Shown here: in pieces, positions 24,265 to 34,297 of the stretch | Layout of the letters: every line of letters starts with the position of its first letter | How positions within the stretch are numbered: position 1 is the stretch's first letter | Source: Auricularia sp. M13 | Taxonomy: Eukaryota > Basidiomycota > Agaricomycetes > Auriculariales > Auriculariaceae | Length of the DNA: 64,000 nt | Direction: 5' to 3' | Assembly: GCA_037042915.1 (NCBI GenBank) | Contig: CM073201.1 | Coordinates: 496,001-560,000, forward strand | Notes under the pieces: model-generated | What the model was told of the DNA's origin: nothing | Seen by the model: only the letters and a program-made list of their open reading frames with translations | Databases searched by the model: none | Translations under genes and position numbers: made by a program

Positions 24265-25284
24265 ATGTCGACGTCGACGTCGAACGACCCGAATACCATC
24301 CTCCCGCCCGACGCGCCCCTCACGCCTCTGGAGGAGCGCAAGTTCAACCGCGTACGCTCGGGCCGCCCTGATGAGAGCCTACTAATCATTTCAATTGCAG
24401 ATGGCGACGACGATGGAGCAATTCCACGCGTACTTCCGAGCAGACTGTACGTACGCACGTATGCCATGAGGTAATCGGCGCGCGCTTACCTGAAGACTCG
24501 ACTTGACTTCAATTGTGAACCTGCCTGCCACCTTCAAGTCAACGATATCTATGAGGTAAGTCATAGAATTGCTGGCAATACAGTGTAGGGTGCTTAGGAG
24601 ACATTACTTTGGCAGATGGCAGACGGCTCATTTAACGAGCGCGGGATGTCGCTCCCGATGTTCCTGATGCAGATAAACAATTTCAAGCGTCGTACGTCCT
24701 GCTTTACGTCTTAGGAATCCTATTCAGTTCGGCCGCAGACCTCGAGGGGCACCACAACATCGAAGAGGTAGGGGTCTCACTCTGTCATCAGGATGCAGCC
24801 CATTGTCTCACTGCTGTCCTTCCTTTCCTTCGTCTGACATTGACTGAACCTGCGACAGACGTACATCTTCCCCCACCTCGCGACGCGCATGAAGGCCTTC
24901 CAGCCGAACGACCAGCACCGCAACTCGCACAAGGGCATCCACGACGGTATGTCCTGCATCCCGTGAGATCGCTGCACGAAATATCCCTTCTCATCGTTCT
25001 CTATCCTCCACTGGTAATAGGTCTCGACAAACTCAGCGAGCTAGTCCACAAATGGCGCGCGGACCCGAAGACCTACTCGCCCAAGGAGCTGCGCGACTGC
25101 CTGGACTCGTTCCGTGACGTGCTGTTCAGGCATTTGGACGAGGAAGTGTGCGTCCCGCGTCCTACTCTTCCTCTCTCATTCCGCTTGCTCGCGTACTGAA
25201 ATGTCGAGGTGCAGTGTCGACCTGAGCACGGACAACATGCGCAAGTACTGGACGCTCAACGAGATGGACCAGTTTATGATGTAG
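24265..25284 (+). CDS. hemerythrin (HHE) domain protein
   Basis: Eight exons (24265-24351, 24401-24446, 24539-24555, 24616-24691, 24739-24767, 24859-24946, 25021-25147, 25215-25284) give 179 residues with all phases consistent, including a 17-nt and a 29-nt exon. The family is a four-helix bundle that binds a non-haem di-iron centre; roles in fungi (oxygen, NO or metal sensing) are not settled. Candidate ligands are the His of EQFHAYF (H38), HH in LEGHHNIEE (80-81), E84, the His of IFPHLA (91), HRNSHKGIH (105-113), and FRHLDEE. Intron 1 has a textbook CTACTAATC branch site. The ATG at 24265 is the first real ATG; the upstream extension starts with TTG. The small exon count per length is unusual but every junction restores the fold. 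Confidence 0.85.
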
Positions 25285-25719
25285 TTTGCGTTTCAAGGCC
25301 GGTATCAATCTGTAATGGTTTCACTGCATGTCGCACTCAACTGCTATGCTATTTGCTTTCCCTTCACACGTCTTCGTTCGCCACGCCCAACATACCCTTG
25401 AGGCTGCTATTAGGGAAGCGGCCTGAGGCCTGAGGATCCCGACGAAGCTGAAGGATCGACCCGGCCGCCCCTGATTGAAACGCTCCCTCACTTGCGCGAC
25501 CCAAGCACAGAAGCACGTCGCTCAGTTGGTGTAAACAGCACAAGTCCTCCAGTTCGATCGGCTGAGCGCGCTCCCTCGAATGGAAGCAGGGGATCGCCAG
25601 GCCGTATTACAACGCAGGTCGATCGTATTCAATTGCATTTTGTGCGGCTACGGCGTCTCGCTCGCGCGCCCAGGCTGCATTTCTTCAAATCGATATCCAT
25701 CTCGAAGAAGACGGTATCT
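25285..25719. other. convergent 3' spacer
   Basis: This lies between the ends of the hemerythrin gene and DPH2, which converge. Nothing was recognised. The long plus frame from 25492 is a shadow of DPH2. Confidence 0.5.
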
Positions 25720-27853
25720 TCAGGAATCGGCCTCGGCCACGGTATCGTACCCCCGCGCGATCCCACTGCGCCCCTGCTCCAGCACGGACGGGGCGTCGCG
25801 CCCCGCGTTGACTTCGAGTCCTTTGAACTGCCGCTCTTGCAGGAATCCCGCTGCACCGTGACACACATACCCGTCAGCACAGACAGACCGCAGAGGCAGA
25901 ACGAGCGCACCTCCCACGCTAGCGAGCGCAAGCGCCTGCTCCGAGCTGCGCGCAATCAGCTCCCCGTTCGCGGCGTGCGTAGAGCCGGACCCGGAGTCAA
26001 AGCGCCGTGCAGAGCGCAGCTTGCCCGTCGTGAAGTCGTATTGCGGCTCGTCCCCGTCCTCATCTGCAGAGGGAGAGGGAGGGGCAGAGGGGAGGGGCAT
26101 GGCGAGCAGGCGCGCAAAGTCCAGCGCGTAGTCGCCGGTCCACGCCGCGGCCGGCTCGCCCGGTGCGAGCGCGAGCAGGAGCTCGAACGGCGTCACCACT
26201 GGCGCGAAGTAGTCCTACCGAGCGCGCGCGCGAGGTCAGCTTTGCTGGACGCGACGGATAGGGGGAAAGAGCAGAAGGTAGGCAGCAAAGGAGAAAAGAA
26301 GGAAGGACAGAGAAAGGCGGAAAGAGCAAAGCGGAAAGCGGCAGAAGGAAAGGAAGAAAGGCGAAAGACGCAAGCAGGAAAGCAAGACGGTGAACGTACC
26401 CTGGAATCCACAAGACTTGTCTGCGCGCACGCGACGAGTACGAACGCGCCGACGTCGGGGAAGTTGGCGAGCTTGGCCGGGTTGAGCTTGCCCACGGCGA
26501 GCGTGTACGTCTTCTTGCGCGCGCGGGCGAGCGCGCGGCGTAGATGCGCGATGAGCGGGAGGTACGCCGCTGCATTATGGCAGCGGGTGAGCATGCAGCG
26601 CGCAGTATAGAGGCAGGTTGGGGGCAGCGGGGATGAAGAATGGAAGGCCAGACGCACCAACGCCGAGCGTGCCGACGACGATGCCGAACACGTCCGCCGC
26701 GCGCGCGCGGTGCACGAGCGCGTAGCGCCGCGCGAGTTGGCTGTTTGTACGCGCGGACTCGGCGCGCGCTGTCCGTGTCGTGGGGTCGTACGAGTATGCC
26801 TTCGTCATCCGTCAGCTCGCCGACGCGGAGTGTGGAGCGGTGTGGGTTAGAGTGCGTACTGGCGTGAGGGCGTTCGTCATGAGCACCGTGCTCAGCGCGA
26901 GGCTTTCCGCGCCGACGTAGAACAAGACCGTGTCCGTATCTGTGTCTGGGCTGGTCGACTGCTCCTCCTGCTGCTGGGTCGCGGTATCCGATCCAGGTGG
27001 CCAGAACCGCGCTGGCGGCGGCGACCATAGTATCTGAGCATTTGGCAGCGCCGCATGAGCCGCGTCTCGAAGCTGCTCTGAGAGGAAGAATGTCAGCACG
27101 ACTCCACATATGGTTCGTATTAGCTGACCGGCAGTGTGTGCGTATGCGACGTCGTATAACAGTTTCACTCGTGAGGGTGGGTGACCGCAGGCTTGCACGA
27201 GCGTCGCAATGGCGTGTTCTGCGTCCAGCGCTCGACGGCCGAAGACGTAGAGCACGGGGAGACGAGATGTTCTGCGCGGAGGTGCGTCAAGCGTTGAACG
27301 TGAGGCCTGGAGCGGAGCAATGGGCACAGATGACGAGCGGGATGGCTGAGCGTTCAATGCTTACCGGCTGAGGCAGGCATGACCGAAATGCACAACGACA
27401 TCCGCGTCAACGTGTTGCGCAGCGACCTCGTCCACACAGCAGCTGCAATGCAGAGGTTCAGTATCATGCCTTAGTATTGATCGTAAGCGGCTTGATACGT
27501 GCCTCCCATAGGAAGTATCGGCGAGCACATATGCCTGCGCATCCTCCGGCAATCGTTGCTTCAGCTCTCGATACACCGGCACCGCGTCATGCAACAGTTC
27601 GTCCGGAAACTGCAATGCAATCTGAGCGAGGGGTCATCAGTCCAAAGTATCCCAGGATATCCAGCGGTTTGCGCACAGTTTTGAAGCCGCGGTCCACCAG
27701 TTCGCGCGCGATGTCATCCAGCTCGTAGATCTGCGCGATATCGGCCTCGGCAGTCCCAGGCACAGTGACGAGGCTGGTTCCCGCTTCGTTGAGCTCTACC
27801 GGACGTTGTATTGCGGCTTCGGCGGAGGAAGAGAAGGCGCTGGTGCTCGCCAT
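25720..27853 (-). CDS. DPH2: 2-(3-amino-3-carboxypropyl)histidine synthase subunit 2 (diphthamide synthesis)
   Basis: Eight exons (27853-27677, 27621-27503, 27442-27365, 27271-27129, 27077-26860, 26799-26658, 26569-26400, 26214-25720) give 513 residues, close to yeast Dph2 (about 534). With Dph1 it forms the radical-SAM-like 4Fe-4S enzyme for the first step of diphthamide formation on elongation factor 2. Visible landmarks are [18 protein letters not shown], Cys100/Cys101 and Cys122 (SCCVDE, GHACLS), [28 protein letters not shown] (Cys340, the distant cluster position) and the closing GLEVNAG with RSGIARGY. Intron 2 (27443-27502) must use a GC donor (AG|GCACGT) to keep the frame. Intron 7 (185 nt) is strongly pyrimidine-rich on the coding strand. 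Confidence 0.93.
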
Positions 27854-28251
27854 GGTGGTGAGTCGGGTTCAAGAGTCATATGGGAGACACCGGCGAAAAC
27901 AAAACGTTTCACTGCAAAATTCATGATCGGTTTGCGTGATAGAGCCCTATACTGAGCTGTGAACAGGTCATTCCGCTATCTCAGAGCCAAAGTAGCTGGC
28001 AATTGGACAACTAAGGTCAGTCGGCAAAGCTAAGTCGCCAGTCATGCGAGCATCCCGCGATTTGTGAAGTCGAACAGTCAGAAAAAAAAAGACGCCCTAG
28101 TCCGACGTTTCGCTTCCAGTAATCACGACGGCGTGTCTGGGCGTTGGTGCTTGCAAATTGACAGGAAACGCGCCGATTGAAGAAGGGTGACACGCTTTCT
28201 AACTCCGAGTCAGCTGCTTTCCCTCCAACTTGCCATTTTCTAGTTTCTCTG
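27854..28251. other. divergent promoter region of DPH2 and the F-box gene
   Basis: The two genes read away from each other across 398 bp. A run of A at 28082-28090 is present. No clear TATA box was seen. Confidence 0.4.
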
Positions 28252-29311
28252 ATGGCTCAGAAGCTGGCCGACGAAACGGTGCACCAAATACTCACATACG
28301 TGCTCGACGTGCCAGACGAAGATTTTTCCGACTTGTCCGGCCTGGCCTCCTCGCCGTTCGCTCGGCGTCGACATTCGACAGCGGACGTGTTGTGCGCGTG
28401 CAAGCGCTGGGCGTGTATCGGCACTCCGTTACTCTACGAGACGGTCGTCATTCGCTCCGATGCGCAGGCACAGGCTTTAGCGTGCGCGCTCGCTGCTAAT
28501 CCGACGTTCGCGCCGTTCGTGAAGAAGATGCGATTCGAGAGCGGCTTTGGGCCAGCCCTGGCCAAGGCGCTCCGCGCTGCCGCTGCCGCGCTGCGCGACG
28601 TCCACATCTGTCTGGACGTCAACTCACAAGATGACGTGGAGCCCATGTACGCCGCCTTGAAAGCGATCAACCCCACGCGGCTTCTCCTAAGTGCGCTGTG
28701 GCACCACCACTGCTCGACTGCCAACACCCTCCTATCAAGGATTCGGGATGCCTCAACGTCTTGGACTAACCTCGTACGTGCAATATAACGTCCGTCCCCT
28801 CATGTGAATTTGATCGGCGCAGACCACTCTGGTCTTCCCGTCCACGATCCTCCAGCGAACCCACATCGTGCGAGAAGTCCTTCTGAGGCTGCCGCATATC
28901 TCTTCCATACACATGTCTGGCCATCTATTCTCTCTGCACCAGCTCGCGCGTTTTCTCAAGGCTTGGCCAAGCTGTGTCATCCACTTCGCCGCCTCCAACG
29001 CCACGCGGAACGTCGAGGGCCTCGAACCGTTCCTCGCTGCACACTCCAGACGTTTTCTTGTGCGCTGGAATAATGTTCCGTGAGTCTTGCAGCCATACAG
29101 TATGTATGCCCTTTACCAGATGCTCAACATATCATCACCGGCACTGACAGCGTCTATGCCAACGCAAACGCGCCACCCCCGATGCACGGCGCACCTCCCG
29201 AGGTACAGCGGAAGATATGGACCCTCATTCTCCGTCAATGCCACGTGTTCGACACCCCTTCCCACCGTGGTTTCGCCTTTCGCAGTCTGCGACCGTTGGA
29301 GCCTCCTCCCT

Positions 29312-29316
29312 GGCGA
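29312..29316. repeat. target-site duplication, left copy
   Basis: GGCGA immediately before the 5' LTR, matched by 40126-40130. Five bp is the usual Ty3/gypsy size. Confidence 0.9.
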
Positions 29317-29731
29317 TGTCATGCGCGCACGCGTGACTCGCCCGCCCGCGTCAGCATCTGACCGCTCTCGGGCTCGTCCCGCAGCGGCAGACAGGCTATA
29401 AGCATTTTAATTACCTTATCTTACGTTGCCCCACCTTGTAATTCGTCTGAGATCCTCGAATAGCAGCTGAGACTCATTGGGAGTCACCACCGACTCACTT
29501 TCTCCAGTATGATGACTGGCAAAGACTCACTCATGACTTAGTAGATAGTGATTAGGATAGTGACTCACTGAGTTCTCACATGTATATAAGGACCTCAGAG
29601 CTGACCCAGGTCGGGCAGCTCTTTTGCAATTGGAGACTTTGAGCAACTCACGATCCGAGCATCTGCTCTACCGAAAGCAAGAGACTCTATTTCCGCAAGC
29701 TACTTAAGACCTTACAGTTCCGTAGCTTACA
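29317..29731 (+). repeat. 5' LTR
   Basis: 415 bp, starting TG and ending CA. It contains TATATAAG at 29583-29590 and a cluster of GACTCA words upstream of it. It sits inside an F-box exon. Confidence 0.95.
29471..29590 (+). promoter_or_regulatory. LTR promoter: GACTCA cluster plus TATA box
   Basis: GACTCA occurs at 29471, 29492, 29524 and 29562, with its complement core GAGTCA at 29481. The last is a full TGACTCA (29561-29567), the Gcn4/AP-1-type bZIP site, 16 bp before TATATAAG (29583). The 3' LTR has the same layout at +10394. The arrangement suggests control by a host bZIP factor; that is inference. Confidence 0.5.
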
Positions 29732-29788
29732 ACTTTTTGAGTTCGTATACACCCTCTAATTACAATTAACTAATCCTACTCGAGTAAT

Positions 29789-32700
29789 ATGAGCTCTTCT
29801 GGGATAGGCCATCCAAAGAAGAAAACTCACTTTACCCGAGAAATCCCTCTCCGTCAAGGAGAGATTACCCCGACGGTTACACGCCGGGGAACGGTTCGCG
29901 GGGATAGCAGACCGCTCTCGAGAGCGTCTGTGATCCCCGAGGAACCAGAAGATCTGCACGAGCAGGTCAGCTTTTCGTTGCCGGGCGGCTGGGCGCAGGA
30001 AACCCCTGACCGCCTGACGGCGATCGCGCGCCAGGAGACCGGGTACTCACCCGGGATCGTCGCGCCACAGCCGCAGTTCCCCTCAGCGATTCCCGCTCAT
30101 CTAGAGCGTGACGCTGAGGGATATTATGTTACTCGGACTCCTCAGCAATGGAAAGAGGAGTCACGTACATTTACCATCCCTGACCCGCAGACTGAAGCGG
30201 AGGGCGAGTTTTTCTCGCCTGTGGGATCCCGCACACCTGGAGCGGAGGGCGCGAGTCAGAGCATATTGACTCAGCGGCCTAGAGCCCGTGTGCATAGCAC
30301 GGAGAGCGCGAACGAGAGCGCTTTTCCTGAATTTGAGACTCCCGCGAAGGGGAGCTGGGGATATCGGGGACCTGCGGTTCCCCGCAGTTTCCTCCCATCC
30401 GACGCGAGCCACGCGCCTGGCTTTACTACGTTCGGGTTGCCCGGACGTACAGTCGCCCGCTGACGAGCGGGCGACAGGTAATCCGAGGGACCCGGCGGCG
30501 GTAAGACTGCCCGAGTCCCAAGCAGGAACAGAATCGGCGCGCGCGGCACGCACGCCAGCGCCGCCGCCGTCCGCAGAATCGCGCCGACCGGGCTTTTCGT
30601 CTGAACGACCCGAGCCCGATAACCACAAGCTGAAGGCGACCGTACAGACGGTCACCGACTCGCAAGACGCGATCAGCCAGCTGGCGTTGTCGTCTGGCCG
30701 GTCTGCCATTTTGTTGGAGGCTTCTCCTCTCCAACCAGTAGCCTCCCCCCCGATGATCCAGTCGAGTCATGGGAAATATACCGCGCCCGCTGGCGGAACC
30801 CCTGGGGTTTCAGACCATCAGAGTCCGCAAGTTACTCGGTCTAGAGCACCGAGTCAAGTCGGTTCGCGAATAGACAGCTGGCGCCACGACATAGCTTCAC
30901 AGTCTGCAAGCTCGGCCGTGCGCATCCCCGAGTCCGGGGATGTGCCTGACGACCGAAAACAGAGCCACCTGGTGTTTGACCCGCACTATGGCCGTCTGTT
31001 CAACGGGTGGGGTCGGCCAGTCACGAGCACTAAGATCGGCCCGAGAAGAACCCAAACCCGTTATTTCACGGCCCAGCCAGAGTCCCCGTTAGACGCCGTA
31101 TCGCTACTGCAGCGGCCAGAATCGCGCGCTAGTGCCGCCAGCTTGCCCGTAGTACCACAGCCAGTCCAGTTGACCAAAGCCAGTCCTCCTCATCTGCGTC
31201 ACGAAGCTCAGCTTGCTGCGCCAGTGCACCACGGTCCGACTGGACCGGCGTCTGCATCAGGCGGAGCAGTCGCGAGCGGTCAGACACGGGGTGACGAATC
31301 GGCCGGCAAGGCGAAACGGGATGAGGACAAGATGCGGAGTAAGCATCGCCACAAGTCACGGCAGCCGGATGCACACCGATCTACGCGTGATATCCCGGAT
31401 AGGAAAGGCAATAAGAAGCCTCAGGGTCGCCTCAGGAGAGAGGATCTTGTGATCCCCCGTCCAGGCGACCCGCAGCTACAGAAAGCACGAAAGGACCGTG
31501 CCGCGTCAGCTCCTCCGCCGGGAGGTTTGCTATCGCGCCGGCTTGGCAAAGCCGAGATACGGCAGCTGGAAGAAAGCAGCGATGAACCAGATTCTAGTAG
31601 CTCCAGTTCGAGCAGCAGCTCGAACTCAGATCCCTCTTCCAGTTCGTCGGACGATGGCAGCAGCTCTAGCAGCTCTGACGATGGGGATGAAAGCTCGTCG
31701 GGAAGTAGCAGCTCGGGCTCGTCCTCCGGAGACTCGGGCAGTTCCAGCAGTTCCAGACGTAAGCGCCGCCGACAGCGCAAACGTCGTAAGGAGAGAAAGC
31801 GAAAGCAGAAGATACTTCGTGATTTGAAAATCCCGATGCCCAATTACAGCGGCATCGATGATTATGATACGTACGAAGCCTTCATCAGTAAATGGGACTC
31901 TTTCGCTCGTTCTCATGGTCTCAAAGGGACAGATGCCGTTGAGATGTTCCAGCATGCACTCAAAGGCAAGGCCAGTGTGTGGTACACCAAGCACGTATCG
32001 CTCCAAGAGAGTAGCTGGACTATCAAGAAAGTATATCAAGAGCTGTATGAGTACTGCTTTCCGGCCAGTTTCCGCGAAGATCTGCGGGAGAAACTGATGT
32101 CGGCCACGCAGAAGGGTAGGCCAGTCAAAGATTATGCTAAGGATCTTGAGAATCTCGCCATCCGGTATGCCGATATTGACTCTACTTCCGTAAAACGGAT
32201 ATTCTGGGATGGAGTGGACGACTACATTAAGATCTATTGGCTGGACAAGGGCCTCAGGCAGGAATACAGCTCCCTAGACACTCTAGTCTACTACGCTTAT
32301 CGAGTCGAGCGCCGAGAGCAGGAACGGAAACGCATGGAACGCCGGCGCGCGACCCTGAATCGAAGTGCTCATGCATCGCATGGCACCCGAACATGGACTC
32401 CTCGCGGCGATTCGACGCGTGATTCAGCTGCGGACGGACAAAGGAGAAGCAGTACTCACCAGCCACAATCCGCTACTCTGGCTGCATCAAGGCCCGCTGC
32501 TGTTGGGACTCGTCGCCATCCAGCGGCGGAAAACCTCACCGAGCTCGCCGTGGGAGCACGCCTGACGCGTCAGCAGATGGCCGAGCACCGCGCGCAGAAG
32601 CGATGCTACACCTGCCATGAGCAGGGACACGAGTCGAGTCAGTGTAGGCATGCGAAACGCTCCGGGAAACCCGGAGTACGAGCTGCGGCTGCTGGACTCA

Positions 32701-34266
32701 CCCAAGACGCTCCCACGATCGAACGGATGGCGAAGCCTCATAAGCCCAAGGTCAGAAGGCAACTGAGATCGTTGCCCTCTGCTGCTGTGCGCGTAATGAG
32801 CACATCGATCCAGTGGGATGGACTCACCAGCTACGTCCGTGCCGCCGTCCACCTCGCTGCGCCGGAGGCGCAAGGCATCGAAATCCGGCGTGCCCAGCTC
32901 CGCGCCTGCCTCGACAACTGGCACCACCCTCTCACCGCCATCCGCCGTGGCTTCGCCCATCCTGGCGCGCGCTTCCACATCGTCACCGCGGGAGACAGCG
33001 ATGCGCCTGACATCATGCCCGAGTACCTCATCGCCTACGACGAGGTCCGCGAGTGCGAGCTGGTCTTCCCAATCGCGGCTTTCAGCCCGCTGGGCGTGGA
33101 CGTGGGCCTTACGGTCGCTCGCCATCTCGGCGTCCCTGCAAGTGACCTGGGGCGCGTCTTCCAGGTCGGACACCACGCGTCGCCGTTCCTAGAGCCCATC
33201 ATGGGCGCGCTCACTCGCATCGGGAGCAGCTGGGCTGTTGTACGCTCAGTCGGCGATCTGGCCGAGTACGGAGGCGACGAGACAGACCGATGGCTTCTCC
33301 AAACCAACGGCGACGAACTCTGGGTTCGCGATCAGCTCTACGGAACCTGCTACGAGCTCACCGAGGCTGAACTCATTGACGGTATCACGCTGGCCGAGGT
33401 TTTGCGTCGCGCCGAGTTATCCCCTCGCCCGGGAACCATAGTGCGTGGCGACGTGCTGAGACACTCGCATACCGCTGACGAGCGCCATAGATGGGTCGAG
33501 AGGAGACGCGCTGTATTAGCTTCGCGTCAGAACCCTTCATCGACTGGCAGCTGCCTCTGGAACCTACCGCGAGCGCCGTTACCCGTCGCGGTGAATGGAT
33601 GGAATATATCAGCCACCGCCGCGCGCGCGTGTTCTCCCGAGACGCCCGCTATCGCCCTGAACTCCTCGATCAGAAGCCTATCTCGATGGAGGACATATGG
33701 AGTTCGTACGCACCTGCGCCTGGGTACGAACAGCTCCGTCATTTCGCTTCGGACAGCGATGACGATGGGTCTACTGGGAATGGAAGCGATGAGGAGCGCA
33801 TGGGGCTCATGGAGGATGTCTCTGGCGACTACGGACCAGGAGGCACCCCCATTGACCGCCGCAACTCGCAGGTTCCTGGCCCTCGCCCGTCCAGCGAGCT
33901 CGGGTCGGCGAGCACCTACGGCGACATGCCTACCCTCCTCGCGCCGTCACCGAGCACCTCAGTGTCCCGTAGCTCAGCGAGGACCTGCGGCGCACCGTTG
34001 AGGTTCGACCCGACCTGGACGATTCGGAGCGCGCAAGCAGCCTGTTCAGCGCCGACTCTCTCATCACCACGAGCTCGGATGGCGCTGACGACGAGCCTGA
34101 GTACGACGACGACGACTGCGTCGTCGTCGAGTATCCGCGCCGTCCGTGGCGCGAGAGGCGTATCCGCCGCCGCCGTGCTACTGCCAATCTGCGCCGCGGC
34201 GCGCGTGTCCTTGCAAACGACGAAGTCCGCCGGCTTGAGCTCGGACTCGAGTCAGAAAGCGAGTGA
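29789..34266 (+). pseudogene. gag polyprotein, frameshifted, with long C-terminal module
   Basis: The frame starts at ATG 29789 (MSSSGIGHPKKK) and ends at TGA 34264-34266 after an acidic tail (ESESE). Between them the coding frame changes three times, near 30450, 33530 and 33960. A Ser/Asp-rich linker (31590-31750) leads into a retrotransposon Gag capsid region (about 31830-32330: YSGIDDYDTYEAFISKWD, ALKGKASVWYTKH, EYCFPASF). A CCHC zinc knuckle follows at about 32602-32645 (CYTCHEQGHESSQC). The following roughly 1.5 kb (32790-34266) is GC-rich, codes for a globular-looking then acidic sequence, and matches no gag domain I know. The protein would coat the element RNA; with these breaks it cannot be made whole. 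Confidence 0.8.
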
Positions 34267-34297
34267 ACGTACCGTTACGTCCCTTCCGAAGAGTGGC

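Noticed and set aside
25492-26610. 372-codon plus-strand frame
   Set aside because: Lies antisense to DPH2 exons 7-8 and a purine-rich intron; Arg/Lys-rich composition, no motif.
29151-29316. Second F-box-like segment as the start of a separate gene
   Set aside because: Exon phases connect it to the upstream F-box exons and there is no good independent start; one gene is simpler.
29732-29788. tRNA primer-binding site
   Set aside because: No TGG-starting tRNA 3'-end match directly after the LTR, and no clear self-priming complement to the expected RNA start; left unassigned.
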